NCBI GenBank assembly: GCA_964533375.1
Contig: CAZHLW010000001.1
Location: 806,001 to 870,000 of the forward strand
Direction of reading: 5' to 3'
From: CALREJ01 sp964533375
GTDB lineage: Bacteria > Patescibacteriota > Gracilibacteria > Peribacterales > Peribacteraceae
DNA length: 64,000 bases
Part shown: piece by piece, positions 1 to 7,733 of the stretch
Numbering within the stretch: position 1 is the stretch's first letter
How the letters are laid out: each line of letters opens with the position of its first letter
Translations under genes and position numbers: made by a program
The notes under the pieces: model-generated
Told to the model about the DNA's origin: nothing
The model's input: only the letters and a program-made list of their open reading frames with translations
Database searches by the model: none

Positions 1-10
1 GAAACGAGTA

Positions 11-44
11 TAATTGAAAATTGATAATTAAAAATTGAAAATGA
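11..44. repeat. AT-rich AATTGAAAATTGATAATT micro-repeat
   Basis: Short repeated words (AATTGA, AATTGATAATT) fill the first bases of the window, upstream of the rsmG promoter. The same word family recurs at 25291-25378, so it is a dispersed intergenic micro-repeat rather than a unique promoter element. No function can be read from it. Confidence 0.5.
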
Positions 45-47
45 CGC

Positions 48-53
48 TATAAT
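48..53 (+). promoter_or_regulatory. -10 TATAAT of rsmG, leaderless type
   Basis: A perfect TATAAT ends 8 nt before the rsmG ATG, which puts the expected transcription start at or next to the A of the start codon. No Shine-Dalgarno site is present. No convincing -35 lies at the usual distance. Confidence 0.65.
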
Positions 54-61
54 TCCAGCCT

Positions 62-745
62 ATGGGAATTCCTGATGCATTTGATGAAAAACTCCGGCTC
101 CTGATGCGCATTTTCCTGGCCGAAAATGCCAACATCAACCTATCCGCGCTTCGAACGGAAGAAGCCTGCTGGTACGGCAATATTTTGGATTCTGCTGCTT
201 TTCAGGAACTCAACTGCTCAGCGGTGATGGCCGAATCGGGTGCAACGCTCATCGACATCGGAACAGGCGGCGGCTTCCCCTTACTCCCGCTTGCGATTCT
301 GTATCCGACCGCAACGTGCACGGGTCTCGATTCCATCGGCAAAAAAATCGCAGCCATTTTGCGCATTGCGAAAGAAGCGGGCATCACAAATATGAAAGGT
401 ATTGCTGATCGTGCGGAAGTGCTCGGGCATGACAAAAAATACCGTGAGCAGTTCAATATCGTGACATCACGCGCTGTGGCTCCGCTCAATGTGCTGCTGG
501 AATACTGCAGTCCTTTTGCAAAAATCGGCGGGTATATAGTGCTCTGGAAGAGTCTGCATATTGATGATGAACTGCAAGCAAGCGAAGCCGCACAGAAAGC
601 GCTCTGCTGTCCGCTCGTCACATCACATACCTACACGCTGCCGGGAGATTTCGGGTCGAGGCAGTTGCTGGTGTTCCGGAAAGGCCGTCCGCTCGACAAA
701 AAATATCCGCGGGAAGTCGGGATGGCGAAACGCGAGCCGCTTTAA
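62..745 (+). CDS. rsmG: 16S rRNA (guanine-N7)-methyltransferase RsmG (GidB)
   Basis: Methylates N7 of G527 in the 530 loop of 16S rRNA with S-adenosylmethionine. The 227-aa length fits the family. The SAM-binding motif IDIGTGGGFP is at about residues 64-73, and the downstream TSRAVAPL segment is also typical of RsmG. The start is chosen because a TATAAT box sits 8 nt upstream, consistent with a leaderless transcript. The 3' end overlaps the convergent gene at 742 by four bases. There is no neighbouring gidA or parAB, so the classical context is absent. Confidence 0.93.
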   Translation: MGIPDAFDEKLRLLMRIFLAENANINLSALRTEEACWYGNILDSAAFQELNCSAVMAESGATLIDIGTGGGFPLLPLAILYPTATCTGLDSIGKKIAAILRIAKEAGITNMKGIADRAEVLGHDKKYREQFNIVTSRAVAPLNVLLEYCSPFAKIGGYIVLWKSLHIDDELQASEAAQKALCCPLVTSHTYTLPGDFGSRQLLVFRKGRPLDKKYPREVGMAKREPL

Positions 746-1290
746 ATGTGGACGGGCTTCTCTCTGTGAGAACAGTGCAATGACCGTTCATGTTCTGTAA
801 GCACTGCAATGAGTGCACTGCTTCGCTCTGTGTATGCCGTCGTAGCACGTTGGTTTTTGACACCGTACCACTCCTCCAGCGATTTAGATGTTTCGATTGC
901 AAAAGACCTGATAGGCCGTGGCCACGGTGTTTCGGTAAAAAGCGGAATGTCTGCACTGATGTTCAATCGCAAAAGAGCATCACGAATAGCTTCATTCACC
1001 CTTACAACATCCTGTCCCTCCAGACAGGGCAACCGGTTTACTATAGTCGCCATTGCAGTATGGAGCACGACCTCATTCTCATCCTTTTGATCTTCCATCA
1101 GGACTGAACATGGAAGTTTTTTAGCATCAAAATTCGTCTGTAGCGCATCACCAAAATCGACAAAAACCCTCCGTAGCGAAGGCTGAATGTGCTTCAAAAG
1201 AAAAAGAATGTTTTGCGACAGACAGACTGCCGACACGCGGACATCAAGCGGCTCTTCTACGTGCAATAACTCCTTGGATACAGCGCTCAT
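742..1290 (-). CDS. Hypothetical protein, 182 aa
   Basis: Not recognised. A soluble, mixed-charge protein with no signal peptide, membrane segment or metal-binding motif. The start at 1290 (MSAVSKELL) is preferred over an in-frame ATG at 1332: a TATGAT -10 box lies about 20 nt upstream of 1290, so the longer form would begin before the transcript. It converges on rsmG with a four-base overlap. The coding frame is supported mainly by length and by the absence of a better frame. Confidence 0.6.
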   Translation of the reverse strand: MSAVSKELLHVEEPLDVRVSAVCLSQNILFLLKHIQPSLRRVFVDFGDALQTNFDAKKLPCSVLMEDQKDENEVVLHTAMATIVNRLPCLEGQDVVRVNEAIRDALLRLNISADIPLFTETPWPRPIRSFAIETSKSLEEWYGVKNQRATTAYTERSSALIAVLTEHERSLHCSHREKPVHI

Positions 1291-1430
1291 ATATAAACGA
1301 AGAACACAAAAATCATAGCAGGGGAATGGCAAGAAAACCAGACATTATGCACGTCTATAGGGGCTTAAATTGATCAATTTTTAAACCCATAATTCTTCAT
1401 TCGTAAATCATAATTCCCTTCAAAGCGTGA

Positions 1431-1436
1431 TACACT
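1431..1436 (+). promoter_or_regulatory. -10 TACACT, leaderless type
   Basis: TACACT ends 7 nt before the ATG at 1444; the intervening bases are CTCCTCC. The expected transcription start coincides with the start codon. Confidence 0.55.
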
Positions 1437-1443
1437 CTCCTCC

Positions 1444-2292
1444 ATGATCGCATTGAAAAATGTTACGAAGTCGTCCGGGAAGAATCCGCTTTTTTCGAAT
1501 CTTTCCCTGCGTATTGATCCGGGTGCGGCGCTTTGTATTGTGGGTGAGAGCGGCAGCGGAAAGTCGATGCTGGTCCGACTCCTTATTCGTGCGGACGATC
1601 CGGAGAGTGGAACAGTAGAGGTTGATGGAGTGAATATCCGCACTTTGCCCGCACCGATTCTTCAGCTCTATCGCAGACGCGTGGGCGTGATTTTCCAGGA
1701 ACCGATTCTGCTGGAACGCGCGACAGTGGAAGAGAATATCGGGCTGCCGCTGGAACTGCTCGGTGCACCGGAGGCGCTCATCAAAAGAAATACAGCTGAT
1801 CTTCTGAAGCGGATGAACTTACTGTCGAAGGCAGCGCTTTTCCCGAGTGATTTGAGTGTGAGTGAACGGATGCTTATGACTGTGGCCCGCGCCATCATCA
1901 CTGCACCGATGGTTGTATTGGCCGATGAGCCGCTGCATAACCTCGATGCCAGGCAGAAAAAAATTGTGACAGAACTCCTCACAAACATGCAGAAAAAAGG
2001 AACCACCATCGTTCTCTTTTCGCGTGAGGCTGCAACCGGTCATGCCTTTGGAGCCGAGACACTGCACTTAAAGGACGGAAAAATTGCGAAACAAACCGAG
2101 CCGCAAACAGTTGCACATAAACAGCCAATGGATGCTCATCGTATTCTGGAAGAAAGTGACCAGCCGGAGATGATAACGGAATCAGTCGAAGAGCCTGCTG
2201 GTGATGATGAACAAGTCGTTCCGGTGTCGCACAAAAAGACATCAACCGGCGGAAAGCGCATCAGGATCACATCCATCGGGTCCAACTCCTGA
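1444..2292 (+). CDS. FtsE/LolD-like ABC transporter ATPase
   Basis: An ATP-binding subunit of the FtsE/LolD (MacB) type, 282 aa. Walker A GESGSGKS is at 34-41, the Q-loop Gln at about 85, and Walker B VVLADEP at about 157-163. The signature normally read LSGGE is LSVSE at 137-141, so two key Gly are lost and normal ATP sandwich formation may be impaired. Residues from about 225 form an acidic, then basic, low-complexity tail. No FtsX-like permease follows: the next gene encodes a single-pass protein. FtsE itself is possible by sequence style, but neither the partner nor an intact signature is present. Confidence 0.75.
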   Translation: MIALKNVTKSSGKNPLFSNLSLRIDPGAALCIVGESGSGKSMLVRLLIRADDPESGTVEVDGVNIRTLPAPILQLYRRRVGVIFQEPILLERATVEENIGLPLELLGAPEALIKRNTADLLKRMNLLSKAALFPSDLSVSERMLMTVARAIITAPMVVLADEPLHNLDARQKKIVTELLTNMQKKGTTIVLFSREAATGHAFGAETLHLKDGKIAKQTEPQTVAHKQPMDAHRILEESDQPEMITESVEEPAGDDEQVVPVSHKKTSTGGKRIRITSIGSNS

Positions 2293-2341
2293 AAAATCTT
2301 TGTTATTGAAATACGGAAAATGAAGGGTAGAGTTCCCTTTA

Positions 2342-3001
2342 ATGCCTGAATTAGACGAGACTGAAAGTAGTGAAAAGTATCTCGATGTCGACATCGGAGA
2401 TGGCCGCCCCGTCCGCGGTTTCGCACTGACAGGACTTGCGATGATGGGCATTGCCATCGGCAGCTTTGCGATGGAAGTGCGCGAAGTGATGCGCATAGAC
2501 GCGGAGTGTGCGAAGCCGATTCCCCGCAAACCGGAAAAAGAGGTGGAGCACCCGATTTTGTACGGACCGTTTGATGTAAACGGACATCAGCTTTCATTTG
2601 TGGATGATGGACTGCGATTGCAGATTGATGACAACTTCCACACCATCACCGGACTTACTCTTGATGATATCGGCTTGAAAATGTCTCCGGGAGATATCCA
2701 CTTCAATATCGGGAAAGAAGGACTGACAGGGGTGGAACAAGCTTCCAATGAATGGATTTTGCGCGCAGGGAAACATCATCTGCATCTTCCGGAACAAAAC
2801 TTCGGGGAGATGGCATCCACTCTTGATGGCCTGCCTCATGGAAGCATCATGGAATTACAAACACCGTATACCGTCCATATTGAAGGCATGTTTGGATACG
2901 TCGTCCCGAAAAAAGGAACATGCACTTTCCGTTTTCTTGTACAGAAAAAACAGACCGGTTCGCCGTCAGTTGACACTGCCGTTGCTTCGGCAGTACAGTA
3001 G
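2342..3001 (+). CDS. Single-pass membrane protein of unknown function
   Basis: Not recognised. 219 aa: an acidic cytoplasmic N-terminus of about 26 residues, one hydrophobic helix at about 27-44 (rich in Gly, Ala, Met), then an extracytoplasmic domain of beta-prone character. It lies 49 bp after the FtsE-like ATPase on the same strand, so the two may be co-transcribed. It is not FtsX, which has four helices. It could be an accessory protein of the ATPase, but nothing in the sequence proves that. Confidence 0.65.
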   Translation: MPELDETESSEKYLDVDIGDGRPVRGFALTGLAMMGIAIGSFAMEVREVMRIDAECAKPIPRKPEKEVEHPILYGPFDVNGHQLSFVDDGLRLQIDDNFHTITGLTLDDIGLKMSPGDIHFNIGKEGLTGVEQASNEWILRAGKHHLHLPEQNFGEMASTLDGLPHGSIMELQTPYTVHIEGMFGYVVPKKGTCTFRFLVQKKQTGSPSVDTAVASAVQ

Positions 3002-3165
3002 CATCACTTTGGCACAGATACTGACATTCAGCGGCTTCACCTTTACTCCGTTTAGTACGGGGAAGGAGCCGCAGTTCCTGTTGTAAGAAAAAAGAACTGA
3101 ACGCTCGCTTCCCCCGCCCCGCTGGGGATTGCTTTTTTGCTTACTTTCTTTTCTTTTTTCTTCCT

Positions 3166-3504
3166 ATGGAAACTTCAACCCCCATCACCGAAACCACACC
3201 GGGCACTCTGTCGGGTGCACCTGAACAGGCGGAAGCAGTCCCACATACTGCAAATACCATGCCTCCTATCAGTGCTGACTTGCAGAGGAAAATTGTCGTC
3301 TTATTGGCTGTTCCCGGCAGGGTCGATCAGGGCCTGAGCCGCATACAGGGAACATCACGCGGATCTATAGCCGATATCCTGAAACAAGCGCATCAGATGG
3401 GGCCCCGTCAGCGCGGCCGGTTGGAACATGACGTAGATTCTGCTCTGCATGAAGAAAATGCACAGCAGCCTCGACATCAGAAAAATCTTACCTGGTTATC
3501 GTAA
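3166..3504 (+). CDS. Small hypothetical protein, 112 aa
   Basis: Not recognised. The Pro/Thr-rich N-terminal 35 residues look disordered, and a short charged helical part follows. The start codon is preceded by a long C/T tract, a leader style common in this window, and not by a Shine-Dalgarno site. A strong intrinsic terminator directly follows the stop codon. It is the first of five short genes (3166-5005) with the same style of leader. Confidence 0.55.
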   Translation: METSTPITETTPGTLSGAPEQAEAVPHTANTMPPISADLQRKIVVLLAVPGRVDQGLSRIQGTSRGSIADILKQAHQMGPRQRGRLEHDVDSALHEENAQQPRHQKNLTWLS

Positions 3505-3508
3505 CTCC

Positions 3509-3541
3509 CCTGCCGCTCTACTTGGGGCGGCAGGATTTTTT
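3509..3541 (+). terminator. Intrinsic terminator after the 112-aa gene
   Basis: An 8-bp stem CCTGCCGC / GCGGCAGG with a 10-base loop is followed by ATTTTTT. It lies between the stop codon at 3504 and the next start at 3553. Confidence 0.8.
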
Positions 3542-3552
3542 CCTTCTCTTGT

Positions 3553-3774
3553 ATGTCTACAGAAACTTTCGATCTCGAGAGCATCCAACTCATAGCTGCT
3601 TATGAACACACCACGCCGGAAGCGATCATGCAACGCTTGGAAGCAATGAAACAAGCATCACTGGAGCGGATTTTTGGTCCGGGCTTTATAGAAGATAGCG
3701 ACGGCAGACCGGAACCATGCTCCCAGTTTGCAACAGGTAATAGCAAGGCATGCAGAGATGGCGATTTTTACTAA
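3553..3774 (+). CDS. Small hypothetical protein, 73 aa
   Basis: Not recognised. An acidic small protein with a helical N-terminal half and two Cys near the C-terminus. The ATG follows a T/C-rich run that is also the T-tract of the preceding terminator. Either read-through of that terminator or a promoter inside it must serve this gene. The coding claim rests on leader style and position in a row of similar short genes. Confidence 0.45.
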   Translation: MSTETFDLESIQLIAAYEHTTPEAIMQRLEAMKQASLERIFGPGFIEDSDGRPEPCSQFATGNSKACRDGDFY

Positions 3775-3788
3775 TTCTTTCTTTTTTT

Positions 3789-4232
3789 ATGGGCGATTTA
3801 GAACAATCATCAGCATCAATTCAGCCAACAACGTTGGAGGTTTATGAAACGGGTCAAAAATTTAAAAGCGATCTGAATGTTGGCTATAAATACCCTTCTC
3901 GGGAGAAAAAACTTCCGGTCGGGGAAATACAAAGTAATATCCAGATTCTGCTGGCGACAGTCACAGAGTTAAATGGCCGTATTCCAACAGGTATCCTCAT
4001 GCGATACGGTATTGATCCGCTCGCCACTTATTACGCCAGTCAGCACTCAACCCGTGTTGCCATGGAAAAAGCATTGCTCTCCGAAATAGCATGCAAAGAT
4101 AGAAAAAGGGCAAAAGTCCTTGGTCTTCAGGAATTCGAGATGGAAAACACTATCGTAAAAATAGACAAAGAGGAACCAGAGGTCCCGCTTAAGATAATCA
4201 ACCCGGCTCCTGAGATAAATCTTGACGAATAG
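3789..4232 (+). CDS. Small hypothetical protein, 147 aa
   Basis: Not recognised. The start at 3789 (MGDLEQ) is chosen because it follows a C/T-rich tract like its neighbours. An upstream in-frame ATG at 3750 would overlap the previous gene and add a spurious hydrophobic leader. The body is soluble and probably helical, with a Lys/Glu-rich C-terminus. No catalytic motif is visible. Confidence 0.55.
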   Translation: MGDLEQSSASIQPTTLEVYETGQKFKSDLNVGYKYPSREKKLPVGEIQSNIQILLATVTELNGRIPTGILMRYGIDPLATYYASQHSTRVAMEKALLSEIACKDRKRAKVLGLQEFEMENTIVKIDKEEPEVPLKIINPAPEINLDE

Positions 4233-4425
4233 GCAGGAAGATTTATGATGATGGCACATGCACACGCGGACCATTGTCCCCGGCTCCACAATTTCCACCA
4301 TTATTATGGCGGAAGCGGAGTCGCGTGCGTGATGCATAGATAGTCACAAGGCACGGGCTCCCCTTCCAAGCGGCGCCGCGTTTTTACGCGGTGAATTTTT
4401 CTATTTCTTTTTTCTCCTCCTCATC

Positions 4426-4695
4426 ATGAATAACACACCAGACCATCTCACTGAACTTGTTCCACCAAGTGCCCTCTCTGCCAGCGGCCATCACCACAGA
4501 CGATTGGTGAATCCTCATCTTCCCGATGATGTATTTGGCATGCTCTACGGGCGCAAAGAACCTGTTGCTGCAGCTAGTGCTGACACTGTTGCTCAGCTGC
4601 AAAGAACGTTACGTTTTCCACCTGAACCTGAATTTGAAGGACTGCACATACAAGATGCGCCGAGCTTTACGGGCTTTGCTGATACCAATCAATAA
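4426..4695 (+). CDS. Small hypothetical protein, 89 aa
   Basis: Not recognised. Contains a His-rich patch (HHHRR at about 22-26) and a Pro-rich C-terminal half. The ATG follows a CTCCTCCTCATC-type pyrimidine tract. The 193 bases upstream hold a CCGCG/CGCGG hairpin with T-runs on both sides but no gene. Coding status is plausible, not certain. Confidence 0.5.
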   Translation: MNNTPDHLTELVPPSALSASGHHHRRLVNPHLPDDVFGMLYGRKEPVAAASADTVAQLQRTLRFPPEPEFEGLHIQDAPSFTGFADTNQ

Positions 4696-4708
4696 TGACA
4701 CATGCAAT

Positions 4709-4736
4709 ATGGGGAGCCTCAATGCAGACTCCCCAT
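4709..4736. terminator. Hairpin between convergent small genes
   Basis: ATGGGGAG and CTCCCCAT form an 8-bp stem between the + gene ending at 4695 and the - gene ending at 4754. There is no clear T-run after it on the + strand, so its termination strength is uncertain. Confidence 0.45.
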
Positions 4737-4753
4737 TGAATATGAAAAAAATC

Positions 4754-5005
4754 TTATGCAGCAGTCTGCACGGGTTCGTTCTCTGACAATATCGATGATG
4801 GATTGTCCGCAACCGCCTGAGCGGGCTTTGTCATAAATGTCGTGAAGGTGGTCTGGCGGATAATCAGGATGAGCGGCTGCATGCAAAAACAGTGGCGATG
4901 TGGGTAGTTGAAAGAAGAAGACACATCCGCAGTTTCCGGAGTATTTTGTCCGCGGCGGTTTTCGGTGATGTCATCGGTGATAATAGAAGTTTCAAAGGAA
5001 TTCAT
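4754..5005 (-). CDS. Small hypothetical protein, 83 aa
   Basis: Not recognised. Starts at 5005 (MNSFETS) after the minus-strand leader CCTCCCCTTTTT, the usual pyrimidine-rich context here; a longer in-frame reading to 5173 lacks it. The protein is Thr/Ser/Asn-rich without a clear fold. It faces the 89-aa gene across a hairpin. The 254 bases between 5005 and 5260 contain divergent upstream regions and no further gene. Confidence 0.45.
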   Translation of the reverse strand: MNSFETSIITDDITENRRGQNTPETADVSSSFNYPHRHCFCMQPLILIIRQTTFTTFMTKPAQAVADNPSSILSENEPVQTAA

Positions 5006-5259
5006 AAAAAGGGGAGGAAATGGAAATGAAGGTGCAGAGCCATGCGATGCATACGGCTCGTGCAAAAAAATCCCCCCATTACGAAGTGTCCCACAGAAGC
5101 GGGAAGGTGCGTCCGCGGAAGCGGAGCTTAGTGGGTGTGCGTTGTGCTCGTGGCGTTTGTGTCGCCAAAGCACTATCTATTTTCCCCCTTTTTTCCTTGA
5201 GTGCAAGCGAAATCTCCTGCAGATTCACCTACAGTGAATACCTCTTTCCCTCTCGTTTT

Positions 5260-6168
5260 ATGAAAACCCCTACTTCTCTTGCACTCACCCTTGTGGCAGG
5301 ACTTCTGCTGACAACCGTTGGAGCGGTGACCGCTTCGGCCGACGGTGAAGATTCCGCCGCAACGTGCGATCAGATTACGGAGATTATGAAAAAGATCCGC
5401 CCGGGTACGCTCTCGTATCAGCGTATGAAGGATCAGTACAACCGCAAGTGTCTGGAGATTAAATCCGGATGCCCGAGCCAGGTCACCATGGACTACCAGA
5501 CGCGTGAGTGTACGAAGGCCGGCATGTACGCCTCTCCGTATATTGATGCCAGCAGCTGCAAGCAGATCCGGTGCAGTGCAACTCCTCCGGTGTCGTCCTC
5601 GTCGTCTTCATCTGTTACCGCTTCTTCGGCATCCAGCTTCTCCCGGAACGGTCCGTGTCCTGCAGGCACAGAATTGACCACTGCGGCTGTCGCATGCAAA
5701 AGCAAAAATCTGAAGCACGAGTACTACAACTTCAACGGCTGCCGACAGGTCCGCTGTATTGAGAACGTGACAGTGCAGACAGAATGTCCGTCCGTTGCCA
5801 CCATGCGCAACAAAGCAACCGCCTGCAAAGCCAGAGGCGAAAAATACGAAACCTACACGGTCGGTGTGTGCAAGATGGTCCGGTGCTTAAGCGAATCACT
5901 CGGCGGTGATGCGGTGGTGTGCGCGGATGACAAGTCCATCAATGCAATGGGCACCCGCTGCAAAGTGCGCGGACTGAACGCAAGAATCACGGCAGATGAA
6001 CACGGTTGCCGCAAAGTGACCTGCACCTCTTTCTCCTCTTCCAAAGCATCGGGCTGTCCGTCTGATGATGATCTGGATAAGGGAATTATCATCTGCAAAA
6101 AGTCCGGACTGACCGGAACCACCATGGTCGATGACAACGGTTGCCGGCAGGTGATCTGTCAGAAGTAG
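5260..6168 (+). CDS. Secreted Cys-rich tandem-repeat protein
   Basis: 302 aa with a signal peptide (about 1-28, ending TASA). After it come five units of about 35 residues, each with four Cys in the order C-x(10-11)-C-K-x(13)-GC-x2-V-x-C; the first is longer. A poly-Ser linker splits units one and two. The Cys spacing suggests two disulfides per unit and an extracytoplasmic, protease-resistant binding module. I do not recognise the family. The start at 5260 is chosen for the signal peptide and the CCTCTTTCCCTCTCG leader; a reading from 5020 would bury the signal peptide. Confidence 0.8.
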   Translation: MKTPTSLALTLVAGLLLTTVGAVTASADGEDSAATCDQITEIMKKIRPGTLSYQRMKDQYNRKCLEIKSGCPSQVTMDYQTRECTKAGMYASPYIDASSCKQIRCSATPPVSSSSSSSVTASSASSFSRNGPCPAGTELTTAAVACKSKNLKHEYYNFNGCRQVRCIENVTVQTECPSVATMRNKATACKARGEKYETYTVGVCKMVRCLSESLGGDAVVCADDKSINAMGTRCKVRGLNARITADEHGCRKVTCTSFSSSKASGCPSDDDLDKGIIICKKSGLTGTTMVDDNGCRQVICQK

Positions 6169-6180
6169 ACTCTGGTTTTT

Positions 6181-6719
6181 TGCCTCACCCCCGGCCCCTC
6201 TCCCTGCCGCCCGATTCCAATGGGAGAGGGGAGAGTTTTTATGAGCATAGCTCTACTATTCGATGCATGTTTTTATCTAGATGATGCAAAACATCATTAT
6301 TCGTTAATCGCAGAACATGATAGTCCAAGTCTGCTAATGCCTCGTCTCGTTCATCGTCGTAAGCAGTTTGCATTTCATGGATCGATCCATCCACTTCAAT
6401 AATCAAACTCTTTTCCATACATAAAAAATCAGCAATGAACCAAGACACTGGAGCCTGTCGTCTGAATTTTAATCCTGCACATCGTCTATCGCGTAATTGC
6501 TCCCACAGAACTTTTTCTGCCAGAGTCATTCTCTTTCGTAATTTTTGAGCAAAGATAACCTTCCGCCGCTGCCGTTGTTTTCGATTTTCTTCCATTCTCA
6601 CAATTTTTATCGTCCTCAAAAAAGATGCAAGCTTTTGGTGTACGACCGTTTTTTCAGGATTACCTGTTCCCCTCTCCGGCGGCGTGTGGGCGGCACGGAG
6701 AGGAGTTAGGGGTGAGGCA
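6181..6719. mobile_element. Inverted-repeat element carrying a DUF559 gene
   Basis: The outer ends are TGCCTCACCCC (6181) and GGGGTGAGGCA (ending 6719), a perfect 11-bp inverted repeat. Each end continues into its own palindrome with CCCCTCTCC and GGAGAGG arms and a shared TGCCGCCC core. The element fills the whole space between the stop of the Cys-rich gene and the stop of doxX, with the DUF559 gene inside. A solo end copy lies at 38517-38573. It contains no transposase, so any mobility would depend on other factors. Confidence 0.65.
6239..6595 (-). CDS. DUF559 family endonuclease-like protein
   Basis: 118 aa from ATG 6595; an upstream TTG at 6619 is possible. It matches the DUF559 / Vsr-like PD-(D/E)XK pattern: LAEKVLWEQLR near the N-terminus, then GLKFRRQ, then FIADFLC and LIIEVDGSIHE as the catalytic-type strands (about residues 57-75). 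Known members are small putative nucleases often found next to G/C-rich palindromic repeats, exactly as here. Cellular role is not established. Confidence 0.85.
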   Translation of the reverse strand: MEENRKQRQRRKVIFAQKLRKRMTLAEKVLWEQLRDRRCAGLKFRRQAPVSWFIADFLCMEKSLIIEVDGSIHEMQTAYDDERDEALADLDYHVLRLTNNDVLHHLDKNMHRIVELCS

Positions 6720-6721
6720 GA

Positions 6722-7117
6722 TTATTTCTTCATCGACGCATCCACAGACAAGCGTCCCGCACCGTACGTTGCCAGAACAAGGAGCGCACCAAGGTTCGCG
6801 AGATCGAATTCCCAACCGCCCTGTCCGCCAAAGCCGGACCCAAAGACATTGATCTTCATGTAGATGGCACCAAGCATGACAATAATCAAACCGAGGGATG
6901 CCAGACGTGTCCACAGACCGAGAATCAGCGCAAGGCCGCCGAGAGGCTCCGCAATGGACAGAATGCGCATGATGATGAGCATGGAACCTGTTGCCTGTGT
7001 ATCCGCCGCCCACATGCCCCATTTCTGGTAGCCGTGGTAGATGAAGATGGCACCGATAATCAGACGAAGCGCCAAAAACGCCCAGTCCTGTTTATTCTGA
7101 AGTGCAGAAAGCTGCAT
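6722..7117 (-). CDS. DoxX family membrane protein
   Basis: 131 aa with four predicted helices. The N-terminal ALRLIIGAIFIYHGYQKW and the EPLGGLALILGLWTR segment are typical of DoxX/DoxD proteins, often linked to redox or sulfur stress. Start 7117 follows a TTTTTTCCTTCTCTTTTT leader on its strand; extending to 7267 would run into the msrA promoter region. It is divergent from msrA, another oxidative-damage gene, so a shared stress context is possible. Confidence 0.85.
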   Translation of the reverse strand: MQLSALQNKQDWAFLALRLIIGAIFIYHGYQKWGMWAADTQATGSMLIIMRILSIAEPLGGLALILGLWTRLASLGLIIVMLGAIYMKINVFGSGFGGQGGWEFDLANLGALLVLATYGAGRLSVDASMKK

Positions 7118-7182
7118 AAAAAGAGAAGGAAAAAATATGAGACACATGTTACTAAACCGCAGACAAATCTCGCCTTGCATGC

Positions 7183-7188
7183 TATGCT
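7183..7188 (+). promoter_or_regulatory. -10 TATGCT of msrA, leaderless type
   Basis: TATGCT ends 6 nt before the msrA ATG, predicting transcription from the start codon itself. Confidence 0.55.
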
Positions 7189-7194
7189 CTTCGC

Positions 7195-7686
7195 ATGCAG
7201 GACACGCAATCAACTCTGGAAAAGGCAACCTTCGGCGCAGGCTGTTTCTGGGGTGTGGAAGATACATTCCGCCAGGTCCCGGGGGTTACTGACGTGATAG
7301 TCGGCTACACCGGCGGCACTGTCCCAAACCCAACCTATGACGTTGTCTGCAACGGGACAACAGGCCACGCGGAAGCGGTGGAGGTGACGTTCGATCCTGT
7401 AAAAGTGAAATATGATGATCTCCTGAAGATTTTCTGGGAGAACCACAACCCGACCACGCGCAACCAGCAAGGACCCGACTTTGGCGCGCAGTACCGGTCA
7501 GTGATCTTCTTTCATACGCCGGAGCAGAAAGTTGCTGCCGAACAGTCACGCATGGCGGTTGAGAAATCCGGCAAGTGGAAAAATCCTGTCGTGACGGAAA
7601 TCGTACCTGCCAAAGAATTCTACAAAGCTGAGGAATATCATCAGCAGTACCTGAAGAAGAACGGGTTGTCGTCGTGCCATTATTAA
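7195..7686 (+). CDS. msrA: Peptide methionine-S-sulfoxide reductase MsrA
   Basis: Reduces methionine-S-sulfoxide in proteins and free Met. The catalytic GCFWG motif is at residues 16-20, followed by the family's GYTGG (about 38) and the DFGAQYRS substrate region (about 95). 163 aa is a normal length. The C-terminal CHY end keeps one possible resolving Cys. The start is set by the -10 box 6 nt upstream. Confidence 0.95.
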   Translation: MQDTQSTLEKATFGAGCFWGVEDTFRQVPGVTDVIVGYTGGTVPNPTYDVVCNGTTGHAEAVEVTFDPVKVKYDDLLKIFWENHNPTTRNQQGPDFGAQYRSVIFFHTPEQKVAAEQSRMAVEKSGKWKNPVVTEIVPAKEFYKAEEYHQQYLKKNGLSSCHY

Positions 7687-7733
7687 GGCGCGTTCGCTTG
7701 TCTGTTCATCTGCCCTTCCCTACCCTGCCCTCT

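Noticed and set aside
4047..4337. 96-aa minus-strand frame
   Set aside because: Overlaps the 147-aa gene and has no leader of the local type. Coding on the plus strand fits the row of small genes better.
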